A stretch of DNA of 64,000 nucleotides from Streptomyces sp. NRRL F-2580 (GTDB lineage: Bacteria > Actinomycetota > Actinomycetes > Streptomycetales > Streptomycetaceae), in assembly GCF_000720115.1 (NCBI RefSeq), contig NZ_JOIR01000012.1, forward strand, positions 62,001 to 126,000, written 5' to 3'. Positions 35,101-43,975 of the stretch are shown piece after piece. The notes beneath the pieces were generated by a model. It was not told the DNA's origin. It saw only the letters and a list, made by a program, of their open reading frames with translations, and made no database searches. Position numbers and translations under genes: made by a program. The stretch's first letter is position 1. Every line of letters starts with the position of its first letter.

Positions 35101-37553
35101 GTGGACAGGGCGCGCCCGGGGCCGGCCTCCAGCGTGGTGAGCCGCTGTCCGTCCAGGAGCCGCTCCAGCGCGGGCCCGAAGTACACCGGGGTGGTGAGCT
35201 GACCGGCCCAGAACGCCGGGTCCACGGCCTGCTCGTCGGTCATCGCCAGCCCGGTGGCCGCCGAGACCACCGGGATCCTCGGCGCCGACAGGGACACTCC
35301 GTCGAAGGCCTCCAGGAAGCGTTCGGCGGCCGGGGACATGGCCGGGCTGTGGAAGGCGTGCGAGGTGGCGAGGAGCTTGCACTGCACGCCGTCCGCGCGC
35401 AACCGCGCCTCGACCGCGCCGATCGCGTCGGCGGGCCCCGCGAGCACGCTCTGCCGGGGACCGTTCACGGCCGCGAGCACCACGCCGTCCACGAGGAGTT
35501 CCTGGGCCTCCAGCTGCCCCAGGGACACGGCGAGCATCGAGCCCGCGGGCATGGCCTGCATGGCCTGCGCCCGCGCGGTGACCAGTCGCAGCCCGTCCTC
35601 CAGGCTCGTCACGCCCGCCACCACGGCGGCCACCAGCTCGCCGACGCTGTGGCCGAGCAGCGTGACGGGGGAGACGCCCCAGGCCCGCCACATCGCGGCC
35701 AGGGAGCAGCCGACCGACGCCAGGAGCGGCTGCGCGTACTCGGTGCGCCCCAGCAGTTCGGCGGCGTGCGGCCCGCGCCAGGCGGGTTCGAGGTCGAGGC
35801 CGAGCCCGGCCACGGTGTCGAGGCACTGGCGCATCGTCTCGGTGAACGTCGCGTCGTAGCCCATCAGTCCGGCGGCCATCTGCGGACGCTGGGAGCCCTG
35901 CCCGGGGAAGAGCAGCGCGACCGGGCGGGAGGCCGCCCCGTCCGCCGGGCGGATCACGTCCCGGCCCTCCGCGTCGGAGAGCAGGGTCACCGCCGCGCGG
36001 GCGGACCCGGCGACGGCGGCGCGGCGCTCCCGGTGCGCGGTCCTGCCGTGCCGCAGCGTCGTGACGGTGTCGACGAACCCGTCCTCGCCCTGCCAGGTGA
36101 GGTGCCGGGCGAGCCGGCTGCGGACCTCCGCCTCGGCGGGCTCCGTACGCGCCGACCAGACGAGCAGTTCGGGACCGTCGGCCGGGGTGCCGGGCGGCGC
36201 CGCGGGCCCCTGCTCCAGCAGGACGTGGGCGTTGGTGCCGCCCACGCCGAAGGAACTCACGGCGGCGGTCCGTGGCCGCCCGGCCCCGGCCGGCCACGCG
36301 TCACGCCGGCCGACGACGCGGAAGGGGGTCGCCCCCAGGTTCAGCTTCGGATTGGGCTCGGTGAAGTGCACGGTGGGCACCAGCTCGCCGTGCTCCAGGC
36401 AGAGCACGGTCTTGATGAGCCCCGCGACTCCGGCGGCCGGACCGAGGTGGCCGATGTTCGACTTCACCGATCCGAGCGCCACGCTCGACGGGGTGAGCCC
36501 GGCGCCGTCGGCCAGGAACCGGTACGCGGAGGTGAGCGCCTCGATCTCGATCGAGTCGCCGATGTCCGTGCCGGTGCCGTGCGCCTCGACGTAGTCGACG
36601 TCCCCGGGCGCGAGCCCGGCGACGGTCATCGCCTCCACCACGGCCCGCATCTGCCCGTCCACGCCCGGCGCGCTGAAACTGACCCGGTCCGAACCGTCGT
36701 TGGTGACGGCCGAGCCGCGGATCACCGCACGCACCGGGTCCCCGTCGGCCAGCGCGTCGGCGAGCAGCTTGAGCACGATGACTCCGCCGCCGTTGCCGAA
36801 GACGGTGCCGTTGGCCTTGGCGTCGAAGGGACGGCACACGCCGTCCTGCGAGTAGATGCTGCCCGGCGCCCAGCGGTAGCCGTGCGCGTACGGCAGCTCG
36901 ATCTCCGTACCGCCGGCCAGCGCCACGTCGCACTCGCCCGAACGCAGCGCCTCGCACGCGAGGTGCACGGCCACCAGCGAGGTGGAGCAGGCGGTGGCGA
37001 CGGACATGGCGGGGCCGGTCAGTCCGAGGCGGTACGAGGCGGTGCTGGCGACGTAGTCGTTGTTGTTGTAGATGTCCAGGGACAGGGCGCCCGCGCGGGC
37101 CGCGAGCTCCTTGTTCGCGCGGATGTTGAACTCCGCGTACCGGTTGGAGGCCGCGCCGCCGTACACGCCGACCGTGCCGGGCACGGCGAAGGCGTCGTAG
37201 CCCGCGTCCTCCAGGGCCGAGTGCGCCAGCTCCAGGAAGAGCCGCTGCTGCGGGTCGCGCATCGACGCCTCGCGCGGGGTCATCCCGAAGAACGCCGCGT
37301 CGAACCGCTCGGCGTCCTCCAGCAGCGGGATCCGGCGTACGTAGTGGGGGTCCTGGAGGTGCCGCTCCTCGACGCCCGCGGCCCGCAGCTCCTCGTCGCC
37401 GAGGGTGCTGAAGCAGTCCTCGCCCTCGGAGAGGGCCAGCCAGAACTCCTCCAGGTTCGCCGCACCGGGGAACCGTCCTGCCATACCGACGATCGCGACG
37501 GGCTGGGCCGTCCGGTCCTGTTCGTGCATCTCGTGCTGCTCCGGCGGGTTCAT
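32127..37553 (-). CDS. Type I polyketide synthase, KS-AT-KR-DH-ACP
   Basis: 1808 aa. KS (about 15-440) with Cys in TACSTSL near 188 and His in EAHGTGT and NIGHLG. AT (about 535-840) with GHSVGE near 634 and HAFHSP, a pattern of malonyl-CoA-specific ATs. KR with GGFGGLG near 1161 and SADYAAANAF near 1301 (Ser, Tyr and Asn kept). DH with HRFAGRAVLP near 1384 (HxxxGxxxxP) and HPLHPALLDS near 1585. ACP with LGGDSLSA near 1763, reached through a Pro/Ala linker containing nine Gly in twelve residues. KR lies before DH, unlike the standard DH-KR order. It probably extends the upstream NRPS chain by one malonate, giving an enoyl product. Confidence 0.92.
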   Translation of the reverse strand: MNPPEQHEMHEQDRTAQPVAIVGMAGRFPGAANLEEFWLALSEGEDCFSTLGDEELRAAGVEERHLQDPHYVRRIPLLEDAERFDAAFFGMTPREASMRDPQQRLFLELAHSALEDAGYDAFAVPGTVGVYGGAASNRYAEFNIRANKELAARAGALSLDIYNNNDYVASTASYRLGLTGPAMSVATACSTSLVAVHLACEALRSGECDVALAGGTEIELPYAHGYRWAPGSIYSQDGVCRPFDAKANGTVFGNGGGVIVLKLLADALADGDPVRAVIRGSAVTNDGSDRVSFSAPGVDGQMRAVVEAMTVAGLAPGDVDYVEAHGTGTDIGDSIEIEALTSAYRFLADGAGLTPSSVALGSVKSNIGHLGPAAGVAGLIKTVLCLEHGELVPTVHFTEPNPKLNLGATPFRVVGRRDAWPAGAGRPRTAAVSSFGVGGTNAHVLLEQGPAAPPGTPADGPELLVWSARTEPAEAEVRSRLARHLTWQGEDGFVDTVTTLRHGRTAHRERRAAVAGSARAAVTLLSDAEGRDVIRPADGAASRPVALLFPGQGSQRPQMAAGLMGYDATFTETMRQCLDTVAGLGLDLEPAWRGPHAAELLGRTEYAQPLLASVGCSLAAMWRAWGVSPVTLLGHSVGELVAAVVAGVTSLEDGLRLVTARAQAMQAMPAGSMLAVSLGQLEAQELLVDGVVLAAVNGPRQSVLAGPADAIGAVEARLRADGVQCKLLATSHAFHSPAMSPAAERFLEAFDGVSLSAPRIPVVSAATGLAMTDEQAVDPAFWAGQLTTPVYFGPALERLLDGQRLTTLEAGPGRALSTLARRHGTDSLAVPGLGPAGSDREAVLAAAGALWTEGHDLRWEAVGPARPARRISLPAYPYQRERHWISPPAPSAPQPPQAAAPEPEQVERAGAQEQAPAAVEPAPVRDAAPAQGAVPAPSPLSVMRWEELPTGARPPRHRSSVALALLPPDPEAARHVTAVLGRAGHRVVPARPDSFRSVLDGLLARGEEPAVYVHALAAQPWPEATPDTVEEQVAAGVESAYALVQSVVRHSRLRRPARFLLLAAQAADVSGGEAVNPAKAALAGLARTVPLEVPGAQCMLLDVSPGTDADLITQQVQEPQWPTVVALRGDRRWTPVEVPIPHEPATEPPVRPGGTYLITGGFGGLGLAVARGLAETGLAPTLVLVGRSGLTEAAVGEVAAIEQLGATVLAECGDVTDEESVRALVRRVEGSAGQVHGVLHAAGLPGEGMIAFRTPEQVRAVLWPKLLGTLVLERVFADRPPLDFFASFSSRASISGLVGSADYAAANAFLDAHASVSRQRCVSVNWPSWASVGMAARSTVDPGSGEPLSAWTAEQRRAPQGPADPEGLVYEEELSEKDWVLDEHRFAGRAVLPGTGHLDLVVRGARELCPRLAGVPVRLAEVVFRRPLFVDGSRRVRVVLEPRGDDAWAFSVRSGSTVHCDGRIGAAAESAAPAVDLAAVSARMTETVDASGAGDLAELGPHWLNVTELRRSADEQLGSLALDGRYHAELDGHPLHPALLDSATALTRRREDAHHLPLLYGAVTVYRDLPGEFTSHVRHVRGGGDGGVLVADIDLVGPDGVVAVSVRGFTMRRVEGNPFGADATEERPAAEPAGLPSSDGIPPGEGVALLFDVLAGRPARQVTVRPYRDGAPLAPETVRAPLVAAPAAPVPAAAPAPAPLAPAAVPTQAVPEPPSAPAAGGGGGGGGAGGGQDIAALLEETWRAALGMASIDHGADFFDLGGDSLSAVGLIAEVRDRLGIELSIGMLFEFPTITALAAQLRRETEGAR

Positions 37554-40500
37554 CGCTGAGTGGTCCTCTTCTGGTCGTTCATGCGCCGGCGCACGGCTCG
37601 CCGCGCGATGGCCGTGCCGGTCAGGGCGGCGCCGGACGTGGCGGTCGGTGTGGTGCGCAGCGCCGCGGCGGGCGGCGCGGTCCCCGGCGCGCCGACGGCG
37701 TCGCCGCGCAGGTGCCGGGCCAGCAGCCGGGGGTTGGGGAAGCGGAACAGGTCCACGACCTCGACGGTGAGGCCCCGCGCCCGCAGCCGCTCGTGCATCC
37801 GCAGCAGCGACAGCGAGGTCAGACCGGCGTCGAAGAAGTTCGTGGACGTGTCCGGATGGACGGGCGAGCCGGGCCCGTCGCCGTCGCCCCGTACGTCGGT
37901 CCCCGCGCCGAGTTGCTCGCGCAGGGCGGCCACGATCACGTCCTCGGTGGCCGAGGCCGGCGGCCCGGCCACCGGTGCCTCCGGTGCGAGCGCGGCCGCG
38001 GCCGCGCGGACGTCGACCTTTCCGTTGTGGTCGAGGGGGAGTTCGTCCAGGACGACGATCCGGCCCGGCACCGCCCAGGCCGGGAGCACCGCGCCCAGTT
38101 CGTGGCGCAGTTCCTCCCCGAGCACGGGGTCGGCGCCGGGCGCCGCGACGAAGGCCGTGATCTCCGTACCGGAGACCACGGCGACGCCCTGCGCCACCGC
38201 GGCGTGCGCGCGCAACGCCGCCTCGATCTCCGCCGGTTCCAGCCGGTGGCCGCCGACCGACACCTGGCGGTCGCGCCGCCCGACGAACTCGATCTGCCCG
38301 TCCGGGGTGTACCGGCCGAGGTCACCGGTGCGGTACGCCGTCACCCCCGGCACCCCGTACGGATCGGGCCCGAAGGGCGACGGGTCCTGCACCGGACTGG
38401 TGCCGAGCGCCAGCCCGCGCCCGCGCACCACGATCTCCCCGAGCTGCCCGACGCCCGCCCCCTCGACGAGCAGTTCGCGCCAGGGGCTGCGGGCCGCCAG
38501 GGGAACGCCCGCCCGATCGCGGCGCCGGCGCACGGGGTCGCCCGCCGGGTCGCGCCAGCGCAGCCAGGAGCTCAACTGCGGGGTCTCGGTGGACCCGTAG
38601 CCGTGGTGGATCTCCGCGGCCGGGGCGGTCCGCCGCAGCTCCCGGGCCACCGGGTCGGTCAGCAGCGCCCCGGAGAGCACCACGTGCCGCAGCCGGTCGA
38701 GCCGCCGGCCCGTGCCGCGCGCCGCCGAGGCGAGCAGCCGGACCAGACCCGGGGTGGCGTGCACGGCCGTGATCCGGTGGTCCGCCAGAAGGTCCACGAG
38801 CGCCCCGGGTTCGGTGCCCGCGGCCGGGAGGTACAGGGCCGCGCCGCTGGTCAGGGGCACGAGGACATCGCGCAGCACCGGGTCGTGCCCCGGTGCGGAC
38901 AGCATCAGGAAACGGTCCTCGGGACCGGTCCCGAACTCCTCGCGGTACCAGTGCAGGGCTTCGGGCAGGGCCTCGCGCGGGGCGAACACCACGCTCGGCT
39001 CCCCGGTGGTGCCCGAGGTGCACAGCGCGTGCCCCCAGTCGACGGGCACCGCCTCCGTGGCCGGACGCGGCAGGTCCGGGCCGGTCAGCACCGGCACCGG
39101 CCAGTCGGCCCCGCCGCCGGTGAGCACGGCCTCGGCGCCGGACCCGGCGAGGGCGGCCAGCAGGCGCCGGGCGGGCAGGGCGGCGTCCACCACGGCGACC
39201 GCACACCCGCAGTGCCAGGCCGCCAAGAGCTCGACGACGGTCCCGGGGGAGCGGTCGCCCGGCAGCAGCACGGCGCGCCCCGCCCAGCCGGCCCCGCGCA
39301 GGGCCTCCGAGCGCGCCAGGACCCGGCCGTGCAGCTCCGCGTACGTCATCCGGCCGCCGGGGAAGCTCAGCGCCACCTGGTCGGCGTACCGCTCGGCCGC
39401 CCGCTCGAAGGACTCGGTCACGCTCGTGAGGGCCGGGCGCGGGGCGAGTTCGGCCGGCGGCCGGTCACCGCCCAGCAGCCGGCCGGCGGGGGCCCGGTCG
39501 AGGTCGGCGGGGGCTTCCCGGAGGAGCCGGACGACCTGGCCGAGCAGGTGCCCGGCGGTCTCCGCGTCGAAGACGTCCCGGGCGTGCACCAGTTGGAGCC
39601 GGTAGCCCGCGTCCCCGTCGCGGTGCAGGTACAGGCCGAGGTCGAACAGCGAGCCGGTGGTGTCCGGTTCCACCCGGGCGGCCGGCACCCCGTCGAAGGC
39701 GGGGGCGGGAGCGGCGTGCGTGAGGTCGTTGAACCAGATCTGGTAGAGGGGGTTGCGGCTCAGGTTGCGGGGGAGGCCCAGGGCCCGGACGATCTCCTCG
39801 AAGTCGGCGCCGGCGTGCCCGTGGGCGTCGATCATCGTGTCGGAGACCTGGCGGACCAGCGCGGAGAAGCTCTCCGCGGCGGCCACGCCCACCCGGACCG
39901 GGAGGGTGTCGATGAGGAACCCGATGACGTCCTCGCTGGGGCCTCCGTCGCGGGAGGACCACGGGACGCCGACGACGATCTCCTCCTGCCCGCTCCACGA
40001 GGTGAGCACGGTGGAGAACGCGGCGAGCACCACGGCGACGGGCGTGACCCCGAGCCGTCGTGCCACCCCGTCCAGGGCGAGCGCGTCCGCACCGCTCAGG
40101 GCGGAGTCGACGGCGCCGCCCTCGAAGGTGGTGACGGCGGGACGGCGCGCCTGGAAGGGCAGCCCGTGCGTCCGCGGGGCGTCGCGCAGCCGGTCCACCC
40201 AGTACGCGAGGTGCGCCTCCCGCTCCGCCGGGTCCTCCCGGCCGGCCCGGTCGACCAGCAGGTCACCGAAGTGCGGCGGCTCGTCCGCGGGCGGGAACCC
40301 GCCGTAGGCGGCGGCCAGTTCGCCGAGGAAGACGTCCACCGACCGCTGGTCGGCGATCGCGTGGTGCAGGACGGCGACCAGGAGCCCGTCGCCGTCGCCG
40401 CCCCCCGCGTACAGGACCCGCAGCAGCGGCGCGCGGTCGACGGGCAGCGGCCGGACCGCGGCCTCGGCCGCCAGCGCGCGGCAGCGCTCCCCGGTCAGGG

Positions 40501-42640
40501 CCCCGTCCACCACGAGGGTCTCCAGCGGCGGTTCCACGTGTTCGGCGACCGCCTGGTAGGGGCCCGATCCGTCGCTGACGAGGGAGGTGCGCAGGGACTC
40601 GTGCCGCCCGACCACCAGGGCGAGGGCCTCGCGCAGCCGGGCGGTGTCCAGACCCCCCGCCACGCGGACGGCGGAGACCACGTTGTAGGCGCTGAGCCGC
40701 GGGTAGAGCTGCTCCATCAGCCACAGTCGGCGCTGCCCGCCGGAGACGGGCGCGCGGGCCGGGTCGGGCCGCCTGGGCAGGGCCCCGCCGGCGGGTCCGG
40801 CCGCGGTGGCCGCGCGGCGGCGCAGCCCGGCCAGGGTGATCCGCTCGCGCAGCAGTTCCGCGAGGGTGATCCGCAGCCCGTACGAGCGCAGCAGCTCGCC
40901 GCGCAGCCGTACGGCGGCGAGACTGTGGCCGCCCAGCGCGAGGAAGTCGGCGTCCTCGTCGACGGTGTCGAGGCCGAGCACATCCGCCCACAGCCGGGTC
41001 AGCGGGTCGCCGTCCACGGCCGGCGCGTCGGCGCGGGGCGCGAGGAGCTCGGCGGCCCGCTGCCGCAGCACCACCCGGTCCTGCTTGCCGCTGCGGGTCA
41101 GCGGCATCGCGTCCAGGGCCACGAAATGCGTGGGGACGTACGCGGAGGGCAGCCGGGCCGCGACATGGGCGCGGCACTCCTCCTGCCAGTCCGCTCCGCC
41201 GTGGTCCGCTCCGTCCCGGTCCGGGCCGTCGCCGTGCGGGCGGACGAACGCGACGAGCCGGGGCGCCCGTTCACCGGCGACGACCACGGCGCACTCGTCG
41301 ACCCCGGGGTGCTCGCGCAGGACGCTCTCGACCTCGCCGGGCTCCACGCGCACGCCCCGGATCTTGACCTGCTCGTCGATCCGGCCGTGGTAGCGGATCT
41401 GGCCGTCCACCACCCGTACGAGGTCGCCGGTCCGGTAGACGCGGTCCAGGCCGCTGCCCTCGGGGGCGGGGACGAACACCCGCTCCGTCAGATCGGGCCG
41501 GCCGAGGTAGCCGAGCGCCAACGGCACCCCGCCGATGCACAGTTCGCCGGTCTCGCCCTCCGCGACGGGCCGCCCGCCCCGGTCCAGGACGAGCAGTTCG
41601 CAGTTGTCGACGGCCTGACCGATGGGCACGTCGTCGATCAGCGAGGGGTCCTCGGGGCTGTCCCAGTACGTGACCTCGATCGAGGCCTCCGTGGGCCCGT
41701 ACAGATTGTGCAGCCGGGCGGGGAGCGTCTTGACGAAGGTCCGCGCCAGCGTGGCGGGCAGGGCCTCGCCGCTGCAGAACACGTGCCGCAGGCCGGTGCA
41801 GTCGGCGGCGCCCGGCCAGCGCAGGAACTCGTCCAGCATCGAGGGCACGAAATGGCAGACGGTGACCTGGTGCTCGATCACCGTCTTCATGATCGCGGCC
41901 GGATCCGCGTGTTCACCGGGGGCGAGCAGGACCAGCCGCGCGCCGACGGTCAGCGGCCAGTAGATCTCCCAGCCGGACACGTCGAAGGTGTACGGGGTCT
42001 TCTGCAGGACGCGGTCCTCGGGCGTCAGCCCGTAGTGGCGCTGCCCCCACAGCAACCGGTTGGTGACACCCCCGCTGGGCACCACGACGCCCTTGGGCGT
42101 GCCGGTGGAACCCGAGGTGAAGATGATGTTGACCGGCTGGTCCGCGGCGACGGGCCGCAGCGGGCCGGGCACGTACGCCCCGTCGGGATCGGCGGACAGC
42201 GGCTCCACGTCCAGCAGCGCGGGACCCTCCGGTCCCCGCCAGTCGGCCAGCGCCTCCGTGGTGCCCACCACCAGTTCGGGCCGGGCGGTGTCCAGGATCA
42301 GCGCGAGCCGCTCGGCCGACTCGTCGGTGGCCAGCGGCAGGTAGGGCAGCCCGGCCTTGAGTACGCCGAGCAGCGCGGCCACCATGTGCGGCCCGCGCCG
42401 CGCCAGCACCGCGACGGGCCGGTCCTCGGGCAGGCCGCGGCGCAGGAGTTCGGCGGCGAGGCGGTCGGAGACCTCCTCCAGCCGGCGGTAGGTCCAGGTC
42501 TCCCCCGCGCCCGCGCAGGCCACCGCGTCGGGTGTGCGCTCGCTCGCGGCCCGGATCAGGCCCGGGATGCCGTAGGGCGCGGGATGGTCGACGGACGGGC
42601 CGCGCAGGGCGCCGACCGTCTGGTCGGAATGCGGTTTCAT
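37550..42640 (-). CDS. NRPS: A (Ser) - T - C - A - T
   Basis: 1696 aa from MKPHSDQTVGALRGPS. A1 (about 25-520) has FTSGSTGTPKG; its code residues read D-V-W-H-F-S-L-I, one off the EntF serine code. T1 has LGGHSLAAV near 570. C (about 615-1040) has LHHAIADQRS near 757 with both His kept. A2 (about 1070-1530) is unusual: the A3 loop is CTSGTTGEPSVV without the usual Lys, and the code region SAPGHDPVLRDVL is atypical. LDHNGKVD (A10 Lys) is kept. T2 reads FDAGLTSLSLLR near 1605, an ACP-like form suited to docking with the PKS. Overlaps the PKS gene by 4 nt. Starts with an A domain, so Ser is probably the first unit. Confidence 0.92.
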   Translation of the reverse strand: MKPHSDQTVGALRGPSVDHPAPYGIPGLIRAASERTPDAVACAGAGETWTYRRLEEVSDRLAAELLRRGLPEDRPVAVLARRGPHMVAALLGVLKAGLPYLPLATDESAERLALILDTARPELVVGTTEALADWRGPEGPALLDVEPLSADPDGAYVPGPLRPVAADQPVNIIFTSGSTGTPKGVVVPSGGVTNRLLWGQRHYGLTPEDRVLQKTPYTFDVSGWEIYWPLTVGARLVLLAPGEHADPAAIMKTVIEHQVTVCHFVPSMLDEFLRWPGAADCTGLRHVFCSGEALPATLARTFVKTLPARLHNLYGPTEASIEVTYWDSPEDPSLIDDVPIGQAVDNCELLVLDRGGRPVAEGETGELCIGGVPLALGYLGRPDLTERVFVPAPEGSGLDRVYRTGDLVRVVDGQIRYHGRIDEQVKIRGVRVEPGEVESVLREHPGVDECAVVVAGERAPRLVAFVRPHGDGPDRDGADHGGADWQEECRAHVAARLPSAYVPTHFVALDAMPLTRSGKQDRVVLRQRAAELLAPRADAPAVDGDPLTRLWADVLGLDTVDEDADFLALGGHSLAAVRLRGELLRSYGLRITLAELLRERITLAGLRRRAATAAGPAGGALPRRPDPARAPVSGGQRRLWLMEQLYPRLSAYNVVSAVRVAGGLDTARLREALALVVGRHESLRTSLVSDGSGPYQAVAEHVEPPLETLVVDGALTGERCRALAAEAAVRPLPVDRAPLLRVLYAGGGDGDGLLVAVLHHAIADQRSVDVFLGELAAAYGGFPPADEPPHFGDLLVDRAGREDPAEREAHLAYWVDRLRDAPRTHGLPFQARRPAVTTFEGGAVDSALSGADALALDGVARRLGVTPVAVVLAAFSTVLTSWSGQEEIVVGVPWSSRDGGPSEDVIGFLIDTLPVRVGVAAAESFSALVRQVSDTMIDAHGHAGADFEEIVRALGLPRNLSRNPLYQIWFNDLTHAAPAPAFDGVPAARVEPDTTGSLFDLGLYLHRDGDAGYRLQLVHARDVFDAETAGHLLGQVVRLLREAPADLDRAPAGRLLGGDRPPAELAPRPALTSVTESFERAAERYADQVALSFPGGRMTYAELHGRVLARSEALRGAGWAGRAVLLPGDRSPGTVVELLAAWHCGCAVAVVDAALPARRLLAALAGSGAEAVLTGGGADWPVPVLTGPDLPRPATEAVPVDWGHALCTSGTTGEPSVVFAPREALPEALHWYREEFGTGPEDRFLMLSAPGHDPVLRDVLVPLTSGAALYLPAAGTEPGALVDLLADHRITAVHATPGLVRLLASAARGTGRRLDRLRHVVLSGALLTDPVARELRRTAPAAEIHHGYGSTETPQLSSWLRWRDPAGDPVRRRRDRAGVPLAARSPWRELLVEGAGVGQLGEIVVRGRGLALGTSPVQDPSPFGPDPYGVPGVTAYRTGDLGRYTPDGQIEFVGRRDRQVSVGGHRLEPAEIEAALRAHAAVAQGVAVVSGTEITAFVAAPGADPVLGEELRHELGAVLPAWAVPGRIVVLDELPLDHNGKVDVRAAAAALAPEAPVAGPPASATEDVIVAALREQLGAGTDVRGDGDGPGSPVHPDTSTNFFDAGLTSLSLLRMHERLRARGLTVEVVDLFRFPNPRLLARHLRGDAVGAPGTAPPAAALRTTPTATSGAALTGTAIARRAVRRRMNDQKRTTQR

Positions 42641-42702
42641 TTCGGATGTTCCCCCGTTGCAGAAAAAAGTGGAAGGCCGGCTGGTGGAGGTGGGCGGCGG
42701 CG

Positions 42703-43920
42703 TCAGGCACGCCAGGCGGACACCGCGGTGAGGGCTTGCTCCAGGTTCAGCCGGGGATCGCACAGCGGCTCGGGGCGGCCGGCGAGGCCGGTGACGCCGT
42801 CGGCCCCGGCCACGCACTCCAGCACCTCGTCGGAGGTCGCCTCCAGGTGGAGGCCGCCGGCCGCCCCGCCGCCGGACTCCACGGCGTGCCGGAAGCCCGC
42901 GATCTCGCGGACGATCTCCTCGACGAGGCGCGTCTTGCGGCCGCTCGCAGTGGTGACGGTGTTGCCGTGCATCGGATCGCACATCCAGACCACGGGATGC
43001 CCTGCCCGGCGTACGCACTCCACGAGGGCGGGCAGGTTCCCCCGTACCGCGCCGGCACCTTGCCGGGCGATCAGGGTGAGCCGGCCCGGCCGGCGGTCGG
43101 GATCGAGCAGCCCGCACAGCTCCACCAGCTCCGCGGGGTTCATCGTCGGACCGACCTTGCACGCCACCGGGTTGACCACCGTCGAGAGCAGCCGCACGTG
43201 GGCCCCGCGGGTGGAGCGGGTGCGCTCGCCGATCCACGGCCAGTGGGTCGACGAGAGGAACGTCCGCCCCGCGCCGTCCCCGCGCACCAGCGGGAGTTCG
43301 TAGTCGAGGACGAGGGCCTCGTGGCTGGTCCAGGTGGTCGCGAAGGTCCACCCGGTGTCCGGCCGCAGGGCCGCGTGCACGGAGAGGGCGGCCCGGTAGC
43401 AGCGCGTGAGCCCGCGCGGGTCGTGTGCGCGGGCCGCCGGCTCCGGCTCCGGCCGGTTCACCATGTACCCCCGGAAAACGGGCAGTTCACGGCCGTGGCG
43501 CCGCTCCGTGGGCCGGGAGCGCGGCTTGGCGTACTGCCCGGCCATCCGGCCGACCCGTACCGTCGGCCTGCCGGTGATCTCCGAGAGGGCCGAGGCGAGG
43601 ACGTCGAGCATGCGGACCTTGCCGCGCACGGCTTCGGACGTGCAGTCGGCCGGGTCCTCCGCGCAGTCCCCGGCCTGCAGGATGCCCACGTTGCCGAGCG
43701 CGGCGTCGGCGACGAGCTGGTCGAACTGCTCGATGTCGCGTGGGCCGACGAGCCCCGGTGCCGACCCCAGTTGCCCTACGGCGGAGCCGAGGGCCTCGTG
43801 GGCCGCCCAGTCGGGTTGCTGCGACGCCGGCAGGGCACGGATGTGGTCCAGGGCTTCGGGCGGGTACGGTTCCCCTCCGTACCACCCCGGTTTGTCGATG
43901 AGAGATATGCCGTGCGGCAT
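42703..43920 (-). CDS. Type II DAHP synthase (shikimate pathway entry)
   Basis: 405 aa. Condenses phosphoenolpyruvate and erythrose 4-phosphate. Class II features: LQAGDCAEDPADCT with the metal-binding Cys near 83, RVGRMAGQYAKPRS near 122, THWPWIGERTR near 236, CKVGPTMNP near 265, ARQGAGAVRGNLP and VWMCDPMHGN (metal His) near 320, LHLEATSDEVLEC near 352. Shorter than primary-metabolism enzymes and like the PhzC/secondary set, which lack feedback helices. Placed to raise chorismate supply for the aminochorismate route in the genes upstream. Confidence 0.92.
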   Translation of the reverse strand: MPHGISLIDKPGWYGGEPYPPEALDHIRALPASQQPDWAAHEALGSAVGQLGSAPGLVGPRDIEQFDQLVADAALGNVGILQAGDCAEDPADCTSEAVRGKVRMLDVLASALSEITGRPTVRVGRMAGQYAKPRSRPTERRHGRELPVFRGYMVNRPEPEPAARAHDPRGLTRCYRAALSVHAALRPDTGWTFATTWTSHEALVLDYELPLVRGDGAGRTFLSSTHWPWIGERTRSTRGAHVRLLSTVVNPVACKVGPTMNPAELVELCGLLDPDRRPGRLTLIARQGAGAVRGNLPALVECVRRAGHPVVWMCDPMHGNTVTTASGRKTRLVEEIVREIAGFRHAVESGGGAAGGLHLEATSDEVLECVAGADGVTGLAGRPEPLCDPRLNLEQALTAVSAWRA

Positions 43921-43975
43921 GGTGGTCCCCCTAGGTGTGGTGCTTTTCGTGCCGATGGTGCGGTGGTGGTCTTCC

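Noticed and set aside
32295..37559. Open plus-strand frame of about 1750 codons opposite the PKS
   Set aside because: It is the GC-driven mirror of the PKS gene: composition is Arg/Gly/Ala/Val-rich with no domain, while the minus strand has full KS, AT, KR, DH and ACP motifs.
37712..43303. Plus-strand open frame spanning the NRPS and DAHP synthase
   Set aside because: It crosses two genes and their gap on the other strand and shows low-complexity composition only.
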